Assembly (NCBI RefSeq): GCF_000269965.1
Contig: NC_017219.1
Span: 2,294,001 to 2,358,000, forward strand
From: Bifidobacterium longum subsp. infantis ATCC 15697 = JCM 1222 = DSM 20088
GTDB taxonomy: Bacteria > Actinomycetota > Actinomycetes > Actinomycetales > Bifidobacteriaceae
Direction: 5' to 3'
Length of the DNA stretch: 64,000 bases
Within the stretch, counting starts at the first letter, position 1; each line of letters opens with the position of its first letter. A program made the translations under genes and the position numbers. The notes below the pieces were generated by a model that saw nothing but the letters and a program-made list of their open reading frames with translations, did not search any database and was not told where the DNA came from. Shown here in pieces: positions 35,352 to 43,672 of this stretch.

Positions 35352-36446
35352 TCACGCCCACCGCTTCCTTCCTAGACGAATCTGCGTGTGCCTAAACCAA
35401 GCGACCACATACAAGCAGAGAAATAAGTGCAGTTTCCAAAACATAAGCACTATGGAACGACTCTTGGAATTCATCTGCGCGCAATGCACATTTCTTATTG
35501 CACACGCAAATTCATCAATCTGACGAACCTTACGATACAAATGCCAATGATCTTTTAAAGTCATTCCCGCATTTGCATTAAACACATAATTGACAGTTAA
35601 TTGCATGAGAACATGCGCTACAAAAATGTCAAACTCTTTGGGTTCCCACTTCGCTTCTTTAAAATCCTGATTCATTATTTTAAATGCACGAATATATCGA
35701 TTCATATAATCTTCAGAAAAGCGTTTCGTTGATGAATCTGCATTGCGATAATACTGATAACTAAATACCGGAGACCCCATGAAAGTGACATTGTTTTGTT
35801 CTGCCTTAAAAGCCAAACGTAGAATAAATTCACAATCTTCACCGAAAGCAAGACTCTCATCATAATACAAATGATTAGTAATTAGAAAATCCCGAGAAAA
35901 AAGCTTTGCCCAAGCTTGCCCCATGTTATACGTACACCGCATCAAGCGCGAACAGCACTCTACACCATTAAAGCGCTCATCTTCACAATAATTCATCATA
36001 CGTTTACTGTATGATCTGAATACCTCGATATGGTTTGTGCAGTACGCCACCGTATCTGATGCACCTTTTAGCGCATTCAACGCCAATGTCAAACCCTCGA
36101 CACAGATAGCGTCATCCGCATCTACAATGAAAAGCCATTTCCCCTGAGAGAGTTTGATGCCCGCATTCCTAACAGCATTTAGCCCAGCATGTGCTATTTC
36201 GATTACTTTCACTCTCTCCGGCGAAGAAAAACACTCCTGGCATATTGCCCAATAACGATCGTGTTGGCCATCCCCGTCAATCATAATCAACACTTCATAG
36301 GAAAGATTTTTAAGATTGGCAATACTGTTCATACAACGTTTGAAAATCTCTGAGGGAATATTCCATGTGGGAACGATAATAGAGAGAATAATTCCCTCAT
36401 CTTCCTGATTTTGTGGAACAATATTAGCCAATTTTTTGTCTTTCAT
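35352..36446 (-). CDS. GT2-family glycosyltransferase
   Basis: The 364-residue protein starts at ATG 36446 (AAGGCGGAAAG upstream). GT-A motifs: LSIIVPTWNIPSEIFKRCMN, IMIDGDGQHD in place of the usual DDGS, AGLNAVRNAGIKLSQGKWLF and FIVDADDAI (DxD). The C-terminus from residue 280 is helical, and the last 30 residues contain a hydrophobic stretch (VLMFWKLHLFLCLYVVAWF) followed by basic residues, so it is probably membrane-attached. It is the first clear gene of the AT-rich block continuing to 30102. Donor unknown. Confidence 0.87.
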   Translation of the reverse strand: MKDKKLANIVPQNQEDEGIILSIIVPTWNIPSEIFKRCMNSIANLKNLSYEVLIMIDGDGQHDRYWAICQECFSSPERVKVIEIAHAGLNAVRNAGIKLSQGKWLFIVDADDAICVEGLTLALNALKGASDTVAYCTNHIEVFRSYSKRMMNYCEDERFNGVECCSRLMRCTYNMGQAWAKLFSRDFLITNHLYYDESLAFGEDCEFILRLAFKAEQNNVTFMGSPVFSYQYYRNADSSTKRFSEDYMNRYIRAFKIMNQDFKEAKWEPKEFDIFVAHVLMQLTVNYVFNANAGMTLKDHWHLYRKVRQIDEFACAIRNVHCAQMNSKSRSIVLMFWKLHLFLCLYVVAWFRHTQIRLGRKRWA

Positions 36447-36590
36447 ATGTCACTTTCCGCCTTATATACCGATACTTTTGTATTGCATTTTATCATATGC
36501 GCGCTGCATAGAAAGCTAGCTCTTGGACTATAGGGGGCCAAAAAGCATCCAAAAGCAAAACTATACAAGCCAAACAGCATTCCCAATTTA

Positions 36591-37409
36591 TCAGAAACTC
36601 TTCCCATATTTCTTGCCACGGAACTTGGCGTTAAGGAATCCCATGATCTTAGCAGGCCAATCGACCGGTTCGGGCGACGCAACGGGAAGCTCAACCATCC
36701 GGACACCTTGCTGCAGCTGCTCGGAAAGCCATACATCCAGCAGCGTCTCTGAAACACGTCCTGGGTACCGCAGGTTGAAAGCGTCATAGGCTGAATCGTC
36801 AGTGCGCTGTTCAAGCTCGAACAGAATTGGAAACAGCCAGGCACAGTAATCGGCAAGCAGATCTCGACGCATTATGAACATATTGAACATATGAGCCTTT
36901 GTTCCACCCATCACCTTGTCGAACGTGGCAAGATACTGCGGGTAGCGTTCCCGAATAACGTCCCGCGTAACATCGAGATGCTCAGCCGGCAATGTGTGCT
37001 CATAATGCGAACGGACCGTTTCAATTACGTAATTACGATGGTTTGGCACTACTACATCCGCCTTTTGCAGCACCTGAGCAAGTTCCTGACCGCCGATGAT
37101 CCTGTCAAAACGATCGCGGGCTCGACGCCCCAGCCAACTGCGAGTAGCGAAATGCCTGCGGTAGTGCACCAAACCGATGTAATCGGCATCGCAGTTCTTC
37201 CACAACCAATACAGGCCGGTCAGCTCCGAATACTTGCCATTGCGATCCGAGATATTCTCACCCTCGTTGTCCTGAACCCAATCGGGCAACACATCCGGAT
37301 GCAGCGCGGCGCCCACATGCAGTGGCATATATACCGAATCAGCCGGCATGCGATATGGCTTATGCGACACTACGGCAACGACAATCTCCTGATTCACACC
37401 CGTTGTCAT
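36591..37409 (-). CDS. DUF4422-domain glycosyltransferase
   Basis: The 272-residue protein starts at ATG 37409 (GGTAGGA upstream). The segment NGKYSELTGLYWLWKNCDAD, then YIGLVHYRRHF, is the DUF4422 signature. Members sit in capsule/LOS loci and act as galactofuranosyl- or other hexosyltransferases. No membrane segment. It is the most upstream intact glycosyltransferase of the minus-strand run; an IS30 remnant at 37441 lies directly before it and may have displaced its promoter. Sugar specificity is not deducible. Confidence 0.85.
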   Translation of the reverse strand: MTTGVNQEIVVAVVSHKPYRMPADSVYMPLHVGAALHPDVLPDWVQDNEGENISDRNGKYSELTGLYWLWKNCDADYIGLVHYRRHFATRSWLGRRARDRFDRIIGGQELAQVLQKADVVVPNHRNYVIETVRSHYEHTLPAEHLDVTRDVIRERYPQYLATFDKVMGGTKAHMFNMFIMRRDLLADYCAWLFPILFELEQRTDDSAYDAFNLRYPGRVSETLLDVWLSEQLQQGVRMVELPVASPEPVDWPAKIMGFLNAKFRGKKYGKSF

Positions 37410-37440
37410 ATTGTTATCCTACCTTTCACCCGTTGTCTAA

Positions 37441-37969
37441 TTGAAAGTGCAACATCCGTTAGATTGGAGATTGTCCAGAAAACCAGTCCGAAGGGATGTT
37501 GCACCTATGGGGAAAGTATATTCGCACCTGTCGGAAGAGGAACGCCAGGTCATCCAGATCGAGGTCGGCAACGGCACGAGCGTCAGGAAGATGGCCCGTT
37601 TGCCGGGACGCAGCCCGTTCAGCATCAGCCGGGAGATCAAGCGCAACACATGGTTCCCGTCCAACGAGAGCGAGTCCTACCGGCCGTACCGGCCGAAGCG
37701 TCTGAAGACGGGCCCGTGGACGGGCCGGTATCACATCGCCGACTCCTACGGTTCCCGGCGGCGGGGCGGCGATGAGAACCGCAACGGCATCATCCGCCGC
37801 TGCCTGCCCAAACGCACGATCATCGAACCCGGTATGGCAAGAGGGCTCCGGGAGATCGTCGACGAGACCGACGACCGGCCCATGCGCGTGCTCGGCCACC
37901 GCACGCCCGCCGAGGCATTCGCCGACGAACTGCTAGAATCAGCCGAAAACAAGGATGCTGCACTTACAA
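37441..37969 (+). mobile_element. Internally deleted IS30-family element
   Basis: The 529-bp element has terminal inverted repeats (TTGAAAGTGCAACATCCGTT at 37441-37460; complementary copy at 37951-37969). Its ends and gene differ from the IS30 at 10161. Most of the transposase gene is missing. Confidence 0.7.
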
Positions 37970-37977
37970 ATAGATAA
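37507..37977 (+). pseudogene. IS30 transposase with in-frame internal deletion
   Basis: ATG 37507 opens with GKVYSHLSEEERQVIQIEVG and an HTH (VRKMARLPGRSPFSISREI). After about 85 residues it jumps in frame to the C-terminus (DENRNGIIRRCLPKRTIIEP then GHRTPAEAFADEL). Both DDE aspartates are lost. The 156-residue product keeps the DNA-binding part and a piece of the catalytic end, so it could bind IS30 ends but not transpose. Confidence 0.75.
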
Positions 37978-38051
37978 CGGGTATATTTGAACGAGACTAT
38001 CTTCCGCATCTGGAAGTATGAAGTGTAGATACCCGTATCACAAATAAACAC

Positions 38052-38657
38052 TCATACCGTATAAGCATACTGACGCGTAATTTGAGGCCGTACCGGGGCT
38101 TCCTCAACGCGGTAGTGCTTACGCATGCTGGTCAGGATGGTGCGCAGCGCTTTGTTCGTCTGCTCTGCTGCGGTACGGAACTTTGCGTATTCCTTGCCGT
38201 GCGGATCTTCAATATCCTCAGGCTCAGGGAGCATTGGCCGAATAATGGAAGCAGAGTCAATCACTGACTGCAAGCGTTCCTGAATGGTCAAGCCCTTGAC
38301 CAGCCCGTTACGTGCGCAGTACTCACACATGTTCGCAAAGTCGTCCAGCAGGAACGTGTATTTCACAGCAGTGGGAGCCAACGTGACGATGTCTTTGCGC
38401 TGATCCTTTTCAAAGCACAGGATCAGATCAGCTGACTTGGCCATCGGCTGTGTCAGGCGTCGAGAGCGGAACCCACCCGGTTCGATGCCCACGCTCTCCA
38501 TGAGCAGGGCGCTGTTAGGATCAATCTGATGCATGGGCAAGCCATGCGTACCCGCACTGGAAACCTGCACCGTGGTGCCAGAGAGGTAGCGAGTGAGCAA
38601 TAGCTCACCCATAGGAGAACGACAAATATTGCCGGTGCAGACGAACATAATGTGCAT
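38052..38657 (-). CDS. Low-molecular-weight protein tyrosine phosphatase (Wzb/CpsB-like)
   Basis: The 201-residue protein starts at ATG 38657 with AAGGACT before it. The P-loop FVCTGNICRSPMGE (C-x5-R-S) and the acid loop EPEDIEDPHGKEY (D-P) are both intact, so it is catalytically competent. Position near the priming transferase and the Wzz/BY-kinase at the other end of the locus argues that it dephosphorylates the kinase's tyrosine tail. It has an extended C-terminus relative to the 150-residue norm, with a basic segment (SMRKHYRVEEAPVRPQITRQ). Monocistronic. Confidence 0.92.
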   Translation of the reverse strand: MHIMFVCTGNICRSPMGELLLTRYLSGTTVQVSSAGTHGLPMHQIDPNSALLMESVGIEPGGFRSRRLTQPMAKSADLILCFEKDQRKDIVTLAPTAVKYTFLLDDFANMCEYCARNGLVKGLTIQERLQSVIDSASIIRPMLPEPEDIEDPHGKEYAKFRTAAEQTNKALRTILTSMRKHYRVEEAPVRPQITRQYAYTV

Positions 38658-38956
38658 GGGCTCAGTCCTTCTTCATACTTACAACGCTACCTTGCGGGCC
38701 TGCGTACAAACCACTAGCGCACCATTCTAGTCCGATACGTCGGACTGTGGCCAATCCGCGTCCGCCCACCATCACTTCATCTTCACAGAATGCTAATGGG
38801 AAATCCGTTTTTTTGAGCGATTTTGCTATAGGGGGGGGGTGTTCCTATGTTTTTGTCAACTCCTTGGGGAGTTGACGTGTCGGGATTCCGGTTGGCTGTC
38901 GTGGGCGCGCTTCGCCCTGCCGGTGGCGTCCGGCGTCCTTTCCCGTGTGGCCCGGT
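38658..38956. other. Intergenic region with G9 tract and IS end hairpin
   Basis: This stretch holds no gene. A run of nine G (38831-38839) is followed by a perfect 9-bp hairpin GTCAACTCC (38855-38863)/GGAGTTGAC (38868-38876), probably the end structure of the IS110 copy. Confidence 0.45.
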
Positions 38957-40159
38957 TCAGGCTACGAGGGCTGGTTCCTGGTAGAGGGTTCCGTTTTTGA
39001 GCATGCTGTAGATCACGTCGCAGCGCCGACGCGCGAGGCAGATGATGGCGGCGTTGTGGTGTTTGCCCTGTTCGCGTTTGCGCTTGTAATAGGCCACGGA
39101 GGGCGGGTGTTTGGTGGATGCGACGAACGCGGTCTGCCACAGCGCGTTCTTGAGGCGTTTGTTGCCCCGCCTGGAGGGCCGTTCGCCTTTGATGCTGGTG
39201 CCGGATTGGCCGGTGACGGGCGATATGCCCGCGTAGGCGGCCAGATGGGCGGACGATTTGAAGTTGGCGATGTCGCCGCCGATGCCGAGCAGGATGTTGC
39301 TTGCGGTCCTGACGCCTATCCCGGGCATCGACGCCGGGACCGTGAGAAGAGGGTGGTCCTCCAGGAGCTTCTCGACCTGGCGGCCGACCTCGCGCCGCCG
39401 GTCCCTGATCGTCTTGATGTCGTGGGCGATGGAGGGGATGATGGTCTCGGCCATGAGGGTGCCGGGCACGGTGACGGTCTGCTCGCCGATCGCCTTGAAC
39501 ATGTCGTCGATGATGCGGCCGGCGCGAAGCCCGTTGGACTTGGCCCAGTCCTTCACGTCCTCGATCCCGGCCCGTTTCACGCCCATGGGCCCGCCGTATC
39601 GTTCGAGCAGCGCGAGCGTCGCGTCGCGCGTGATTCTCTCGCCCTTGAGCGCGCGTTCGAACGCGGGGTGGGTCTGCAGCAGCAGGCTCCGCAGGCGGTT
39701 GACGTGGCGGGTGGATTCGTGGGCGAGGTCCTCGTCGTGGCCGGCGAGCAGCTTCAGGGCGGCGAGGGTCTCGTCATCCGGGCCCGCGTCCCTGAGCGTC
39801 TCGGGCAGCTTGAGCGCGGCCCACGCGATCACATGCGCGTCCCTGCGGTCGGTCTTCGCGTCCCCGGGCAGCAGCTGCGCGGTCCTGCGCATGGCCGTGC
39901 CGGGAAGGTAGGCAACCGCGATCCCCATGTTCCGCGCCACCGTCAGGGGCAGGGAGCCGATGGTGTTGGGCTGGTCCACGACCAGCAGCACACGGCCATG
40001 CTTGGAGAGCTTGCCCAGCATCGTGCGGATGGCCTTCTCGTCCTGTTTCAACGGCTTGTCGTACAGGGTGTTCCCGTCATGGTCGAGGGCGTGCGCGTGG
40101 TGCGCGCTCTTGCCCACGTCCAGGCCGACCCACACGTCGATGTCGTCCGGGGTCATCAT
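38957..40159 (-). CDS. IS110-family transposase
   Basis: The 400-residue protein starts at ATG 40159 with GGGAGGAAC before it (a second ATG follows at once). The N-terminal RuvC-like DEDD domain shows VWVGLDVGKSAHHAHALDHD, LVVDQPNTIG and DAKTDRRDAHVIAWAALKLP. The C-terminal Transposase_20 part shows LTVPASMPGIGVRTASNILL and SPVTGQSGTSIKGERPSRRG, with the catalytic Ser region. It is a normal-length member without the HTH of the copy at 22921. Intact and perhaps active; it recombines DNA guided by a bridge RNA in studied relatives. Confidence 0.92.
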   Translation of the reverse strand: MMTPDDIDVWVGLDVGKSAHHAHALDHDGNTLYDKPLKQDEKAIRTMLGKLSKHGRVLLVVDQPNTIGSLPLTVARNMGIAVAYLPGTAMRRTAQLLPGDAKTDRRDAHVIAWAALKLPETLRDAGPDDETLAALKLLAGHDEDLAHESTRHVNRLRSLLLQTHPAFERALKGERITRDATLALLERYGGPMGVKRAGIEDVKDWAKSNGLRAGRIIDDMFKAIGEQTVTVPGTLMAETIIPSIAHDIKTIRDRRREVGRQVEKLLEDHPLLTVPASMPGIGVRTASNILLGIGGDIANFKSSAHLAAYAGISPVTGQSGTSIKGERPSRRGNKRLKNALWQTAFVASTKHPPSVAYYKRKREQGKHHNAAIICLARRRCDVIYSMLKNGTLYQEPALVA

Positions 40160-40512
40160 CGTTCCTCCCGTCATGAAGGTTTTCCGGTCGCCGCGGGCTC
40201 GGAGGAGTCCGGACGCCCGCGCCGCACCCACATTACGACGAGACCTGCGCCATGCGCCCCTGAAGCGTCCGTGTAGCCGGCCTGGTTCCTATCAGCGGTC
40301 ATCGGGCGTCCCCGTTCCCGGCGACAACACCCCCCGGATCATCGACGACAGGGCAGGAAAGTCATACCGGAACCGGCGACCCGGCCCCGACCATCGGGGC
40401 CTACCAAACATGGTAATGGGCGGACTCATGGTAGGGTGTGCCACAGAGATGAAATTAACATGATTTCCTTGCAGTTTCAGGAAATACCTTAAGGGAAAGA
40501 AGTTCACGTACC
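40160..40512. other. Non-coding end of IS110 and leader of the priming transferase
   Basis: This stretch contains no gene. Bases 40180-40400 are GC-rich with several self-complementary stretches (for example CCCCGACCATCGGGG, 40386-40400), the position expected of a bridge RNA for the minus-strand IS110. Bases 40440-40512 are AT-richer and probably hold the promoter of the next gene. Confidence 0.4.
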
Positions 40513-42231
40513 ATGTCGAGAGTCAGCACCACGGCATCAGCAACGGCTCAACATATGAACAGCACCACAGCAGAGACTGAGACACTGCACCGAGTGCAAA
40601 TCAGCCGTGCTCAGGCAGCACATACGGATTCTCACATTGCGGACGCAACTCCTGATACGGCTGCACCAACATTTTTTGACGGCACTTACTTCTCATCTTC
40701 TCCGGATGGCACCGTTACTCATAACGATGCTGGCGATAGGCCTCATCTCATCGAATATTCAGTGCCCAAATGGCGTTATCTGTACAATACGACCATGGTG
40801 ATTCTGGATCTGCTGATGACCATCATCGCCACCTGCATCGTATTCGCGTGCAATCCAGGAGCATATGCCAATGTGCGGAACATGGGACCATCCGATTATG
40901 GTGTATTCAGTTTCCTGAGCTTGGCCTGCATCTCCTGGCTCATCAGCCTCTATGCAGCTCGAAGCTACGAACGCCACACTATGGGCGAGGGATACGGACT
41001 ATATGCCAAGCTGCTGAATGCGGCCTTTATCGACTTCATTATGCTCTGTACATTGGGCTACTTGTTCCATCTGAATGTGCCGCGTTCCCTGAATGTATTT
41101 ATTCCTATCCTTTCTCTCATCCTCGTTATCGTTGAACGGTGGCTGATGCGTCGTGCGCTTCACCGCAATCGAGCAAAAGGCGAGTTCAACTACCCCACTA
41201 TTATCATTGGCTCTCCGGAGGGCATCAGTAAAACGCTGAAGCAGCTCAGGGCATGCCTCAGCCTGGGGTATGCACCCATCGCGGTCTGCCCTGTTGCCTC
41301 TGTGTGTGATTCGGATGACCCGAATGCTGCTCAACATCTTGTATCGGTTCCGTTTATTCCTGCCAATGATGAAGAAGCGCGGCTCAAGGTGTTGGCGTTG
41401 AACTCCCATTTGCCTCAGACCGCCAAGCGGATGAAGGTTCGCACTATTCTGATCGCTGATGTGCTGACGCATGATTCTGAAACCATGCGTACTCTTTCGC
41501 TCGCTGTTGAATCTATGGGCATCGAGCTGGCTCTTACTGCATCCGTTGCAGATCTGAGCGGCGCAAATCTGCAGCTACACAATGACCCCTCTATGCCGAT
41601 TTTGACAGCCCGACTTGCACAGTATTCTCTGCCGACTCGCATCTTTAAGCGTGTGTGCGATATCGTTCTCTCCCTGGTGGCAATCATTCTGAGTTCGCCC
41701 ATCATGCTATGGGCTGCATATAAGGTTAAGCGAGAAGACGGTGGCCCCGTGTTCTACTCACAGACTCGTATCGGCATCTACGGCAAGCCTTTCACTATGT
41801 ACAAATTCCGTTCCATGCGGCTGAACGCCGATAAGATGGATGCCGAAGTGGCTGCCGCAGCTGGCGTGGAACTGGGAACAACATTCAAGGTCAAGGACGA
41901 TCCTCGTGTTACTAAAATTGGTAAGTTTATCCGTAAGACTTCCATTGACGAGGTTCCTCAGTTCTTCAATGTGCTGAAGGGCGATATGTCCATGGTGGGT
42001 CCGCGTCCGCAACGTCAATATGAGGTTGACCAGTACTCGCCATTGTATTCCACTCGCCTACTGGTCAAGCCGGGTATCACCGGTCCTTGGCAGATTTCCG
42101 GGCGTAATGATTTGTCTCAGGAACAGTCTGAATATGCAGATGTGTCATATATTCAGAATTGGTCTATCACGGGGGATATCGCGATTCTGCTGAAGACAGT
42201 GGGCGCGGTATTTAATGGAACTGGTATGTAG
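40513..42231 (+). CDS. Priming undecaprenyl-phosphate glycosyl-1-phosphate transferase
   Basis: The 572-residue protein has an N-terminal region with four to five helices (from about residue 90; VILDLLMTIIATCIVFACNP first), a central Rossmann-like part, then a fifth helix (RVCDIVLSLVAIILSSPIML) and the catalytic domain: FYSQTRIGIYGKPFTMYKFR, SIDEVPQFFNVLKGDMSMVG and PRPQ, VKPGITGPWQISGRNDLSQE. This is the WbaP/CpsE type polyisoprenyl-phosphate sugar transferase that starts repeat-unit synthesis. In B. longum this gene is usually called cpsD or rfbP. ATG 40513 has only a weak site; a downstream ATG near 40555 is an alternative. A strong terminator follows. Confidence 0.93.
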   Translation: MSRVSTTASATAQHMNSTTAETETLHRVQISRAQAAHTDSHIADATPDTAAPTFFDGTYFSSSPDGTVTHNDAGDRPHLIEYSVPKWRYLYNTTMVILDLLMTIIATCIVFACNPGAYANVRNMGPSDYGVFSFLSLACISWLISLYAARSYERHTMGEGYGLYAKLLNAAFIDFIMLCTLGYLFHLNVPRSLNVFIPILSLILVIVERWLMRRALHRNRAKGEFNYPTIIIGSPEGISKTLKQLRACLSLGYAPIAVCPVASVCDSDDPNAAQHLVSVPFIPANDEEARLKVLALNSHLPQTAKRMKVRTILIADVLTHDSETMRTLSLAVESMGIELALTASVADLSGANLQLHNDPSMPILTARLAQYSLPTRIFKRVCDIVLSLVAIILSSPIMLWAAYKVKREDGGPVFYSQTRIGIYGKPFTMYKFRSMRLNADKMDAEVAAAAGVELGTTFKVKDDPRVTKIGKFIRKTSIDEVPQFFNVLKGDMSMVGPRPQRQYEVDQYSPLYSTRLLVKPGITGPWQISGRNDLSQEQSEYADVSYIQNWSITGDIAILLKTVGAVFNGTGM

Positions 42232-42244
42232 TTTTTGCAATGCG

Positions 42245-42281
42245 AAGAAGGGCGTCAGCTTCTTGCTGACGCCCTTCTTTT
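42245..42281 (+). terminator. Strong terminator of the polysaccharide locus
   Basis: AAGAAGGGCGTCAGC (42245-42259) pairs with GCTGACGCCCTTCTT (42265-42279), followed by a T-run to 42281. Confidence 0.9.
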
Positions 42282-42361
42282 GTCTCTCCCTCAGAGCCTG
42301 TGGCTGACGTCCTCGTCAGAGGGAACTTTTTTAACCGGTTCTATTGTGGAGGTTCGAAGTT

Positions 42362-42477
42362 ATGAAGAAGAAGATTATGGCCGTGCTGGCCGCTATCGCC
42401 GCGGTGTGGCCATTGCGTTGCTTGCCGCCGCGGGCATCGCCCTGTTCGCCGTCCGCAAGAGCACCACTCGTCGCTGA
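42362..42477 (+). pseudogene. Small single-span membrane protein gene with 1-base frameshift
   Basis: ATG 42362 follows TGGAGG and starts MKKKIMAVLAAIAA. One base later the natural continuation is in the next frame (VAIALLAAAGIALFAVRKST then TRR and stop 42477). The two halves give a protein of about 39 residues: basic start, one transmembrane helix, basic end. The gap is near 42405-42410. It may be a real small ORF with a recent deletion or a sequencing error. A terminator follows at 42532. Confidence 0.5.
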
Positions 42478-42531
42478 CGTGACTGACATAATAGACGGTA
42501 GACGCTGAAGCATAGTTCGCGAATACCACTG

Positions 42532-42560
42532 AACCGGGAGTCGATGATTCCCGGTTTTTC
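42532..42560 (+). terminator. Rho-independent terminator
   Basis: AACCGGGA (42532-42539) pairs with TCCCGGTT (42549-42556), followed by a T-run (42555-42559). Confidence 0.8.
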
Positions 42561-42680
42561 CATGTTATTGCTACGGTAATTATGCAATCATGCATGCATG
42601 GATTTGTATAATACGGAATTAGCTGGCTACAATTAGCGACGTAAAAAAGACACGTGACCAATGCAATAAGGAGAGCAATC

Positions 42681-43115
42681 ATGGCTTCATTGCTTCAGGG
42701 ATTCGAAGAGGTTCAGCTGGTCAAGCCGGTGGGCAAGACCGTTCTGACCGTCACCGATTCCGCCATTCGTTTCAACAAAGCCACCGCTGAAGCGCTCGGA
42801 TTCCCGGCGTACGTCAAGGTGCTGATCAACGACAAGACCAGGCAGATCGCCGTGACCCCGACCACCGCCAAGGCCGGCAACGCCATCAAGTTCAGCAAGC
42901 CCGAAGGCAAGCAGGCCGCTTCGGTAAGCGTCAAGGAAGCCACGTTCATTGAAGCAGTGAAGGCATACCTCACTCTGCCCGAGGCACCGGAAGGCGAAAT
43001 CGCCTACCAGTCCGTCAACGGTACCGCCTACCCCGAAAGCAAGACCGTGATCTTCGACGTGGCCAACGCCACCGCCGGCACCATGAAGCGCCGCGGGCGC
43101 AAAAAGGCCGCCTGA
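42681..43115 (+). CDS. Conserved small protein of unknown function, AbrB-like pattern
   Basis: The 144-residue protein starts at ATG 42681 with AAGGAG at 42668-42673; this start is confirmed by the duplicate at 6934, where the same start and ribosome site recur. The N-terminal half (KTVLTVTDSAIRFNKATAEA, then VKVLINDKTRQIAVTPT) has the strand-helix-strand look of small DNA-binding or AbrB/SpoVT-like folds, but the match is not firm. The C-terminal end is very basic (TMKRRGRKKAA), consistent with nucleic-acid binding. A terminator pair is at 43377. I do not recognise a named family. Confidence 0.75.
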   Translation: MASLLQGFEEVQLVKPVGKTVLTVTDSAIRFNKATAEALGFPAYVKVLINDKTRQIAVTPTTAKAGNAIKFSKPEGKQAASVSVKEATFIEAVKAYLTLPEAPEGEIAYQSVNGTAYPESKTVIFDVANATAGTMKRRGRKKAA

Positions 43116-43376
43116 TTCTTCCGCCTTGAAATGGTGCCCTGATTGAAGACGAACAGCCGGAACCCGTAAAAGATTCCAGCTGTTCCGCTGAGGTGCCACG
43201 TCAACAGCTCCTTGGTTTGGTCTGTCCAGTGTACGGGAAAGGTTCGATGGATACTGGTAGGCTGTCTTCTAGCAGAAAGGTCGCGCCAACTTCGGAGCAA
43301 TCTTCTAGGCGGCGCCACAGACTTTCGTCCCGTTGGACCCAACTGCCGAGGTTTCCTCAACCTCAGTTGTTACCAG

Positions 43377-43420
43377 AAAGGTCCTTGGCTGGTGAACTCA
43401 GTCAGGGACCTTTTACTTTT
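43377..43420 (+). terminator. Terminator downstream of the 42681 gene
   Basis: AAAGGTCC (43377-43384) pairs with GGACCTTT (43406-43413), followed by TTTTACTTTT. Confidence 0.6.
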
Positions 43421-43524
43421 TCAAATTCCGGGTTAAGGGCCAGTTTCCTTACCTCGATTTGCAAGGAAAGCCCGATGCCATAAGGCACCACCGCTAAGAA
43501 TCGTGTCGCAACCGCGCTTTGCGA

Positions 43525-43619
43525 CCCGCCCAAGCAAATACCAGGCAAATAAAATTTGGCGAAATTCCAACGTTTCGCACATGTGGAGTGCAGAATACGC
43601 AGTAACGAAGCAAATAAAA
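43525..43619 (+). repeat. 95-bp direct repeat, copy 1 (flanks the 43673 gene)
   Basis: This stretch (ending GTAACGAAGCAAATAAAA at 43619) is almost identical to 45203-45298. Both copies have the same orientation and frame the gene at 43673-45136. Differences are a few substitutions and one base of length. Confidence 0.85.
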
Positions 43620-43672
43620 AAAGTCCATTAGAGCTACGGCAGCACTATCACCGAATCAGCATAAACGATTGC

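Larger units (their letters stand above)
43116..43672. other. Gene-free region with terminator and repeat copy
   Basis: This stretch has no supported gene. It contains a hairpin with AACTG/CAGTT ends near 43341-43368, the terminator at 43377-43420, and the first copy of the 95-bp direct repeat at 43525-43619. Confidence 0.45.

Noticed and set aside
38831..38839. G9 tract as a phase-variation switch
   Set aside because: It lies outside any reading frame, about 174 bases before the phosphatase start is excluded by orientation, and next to an IS end.
38945..40276. 443-residue plus-strand frame opposite IS110
   Set aside because: It is antisense to an intact IS110 transposase.
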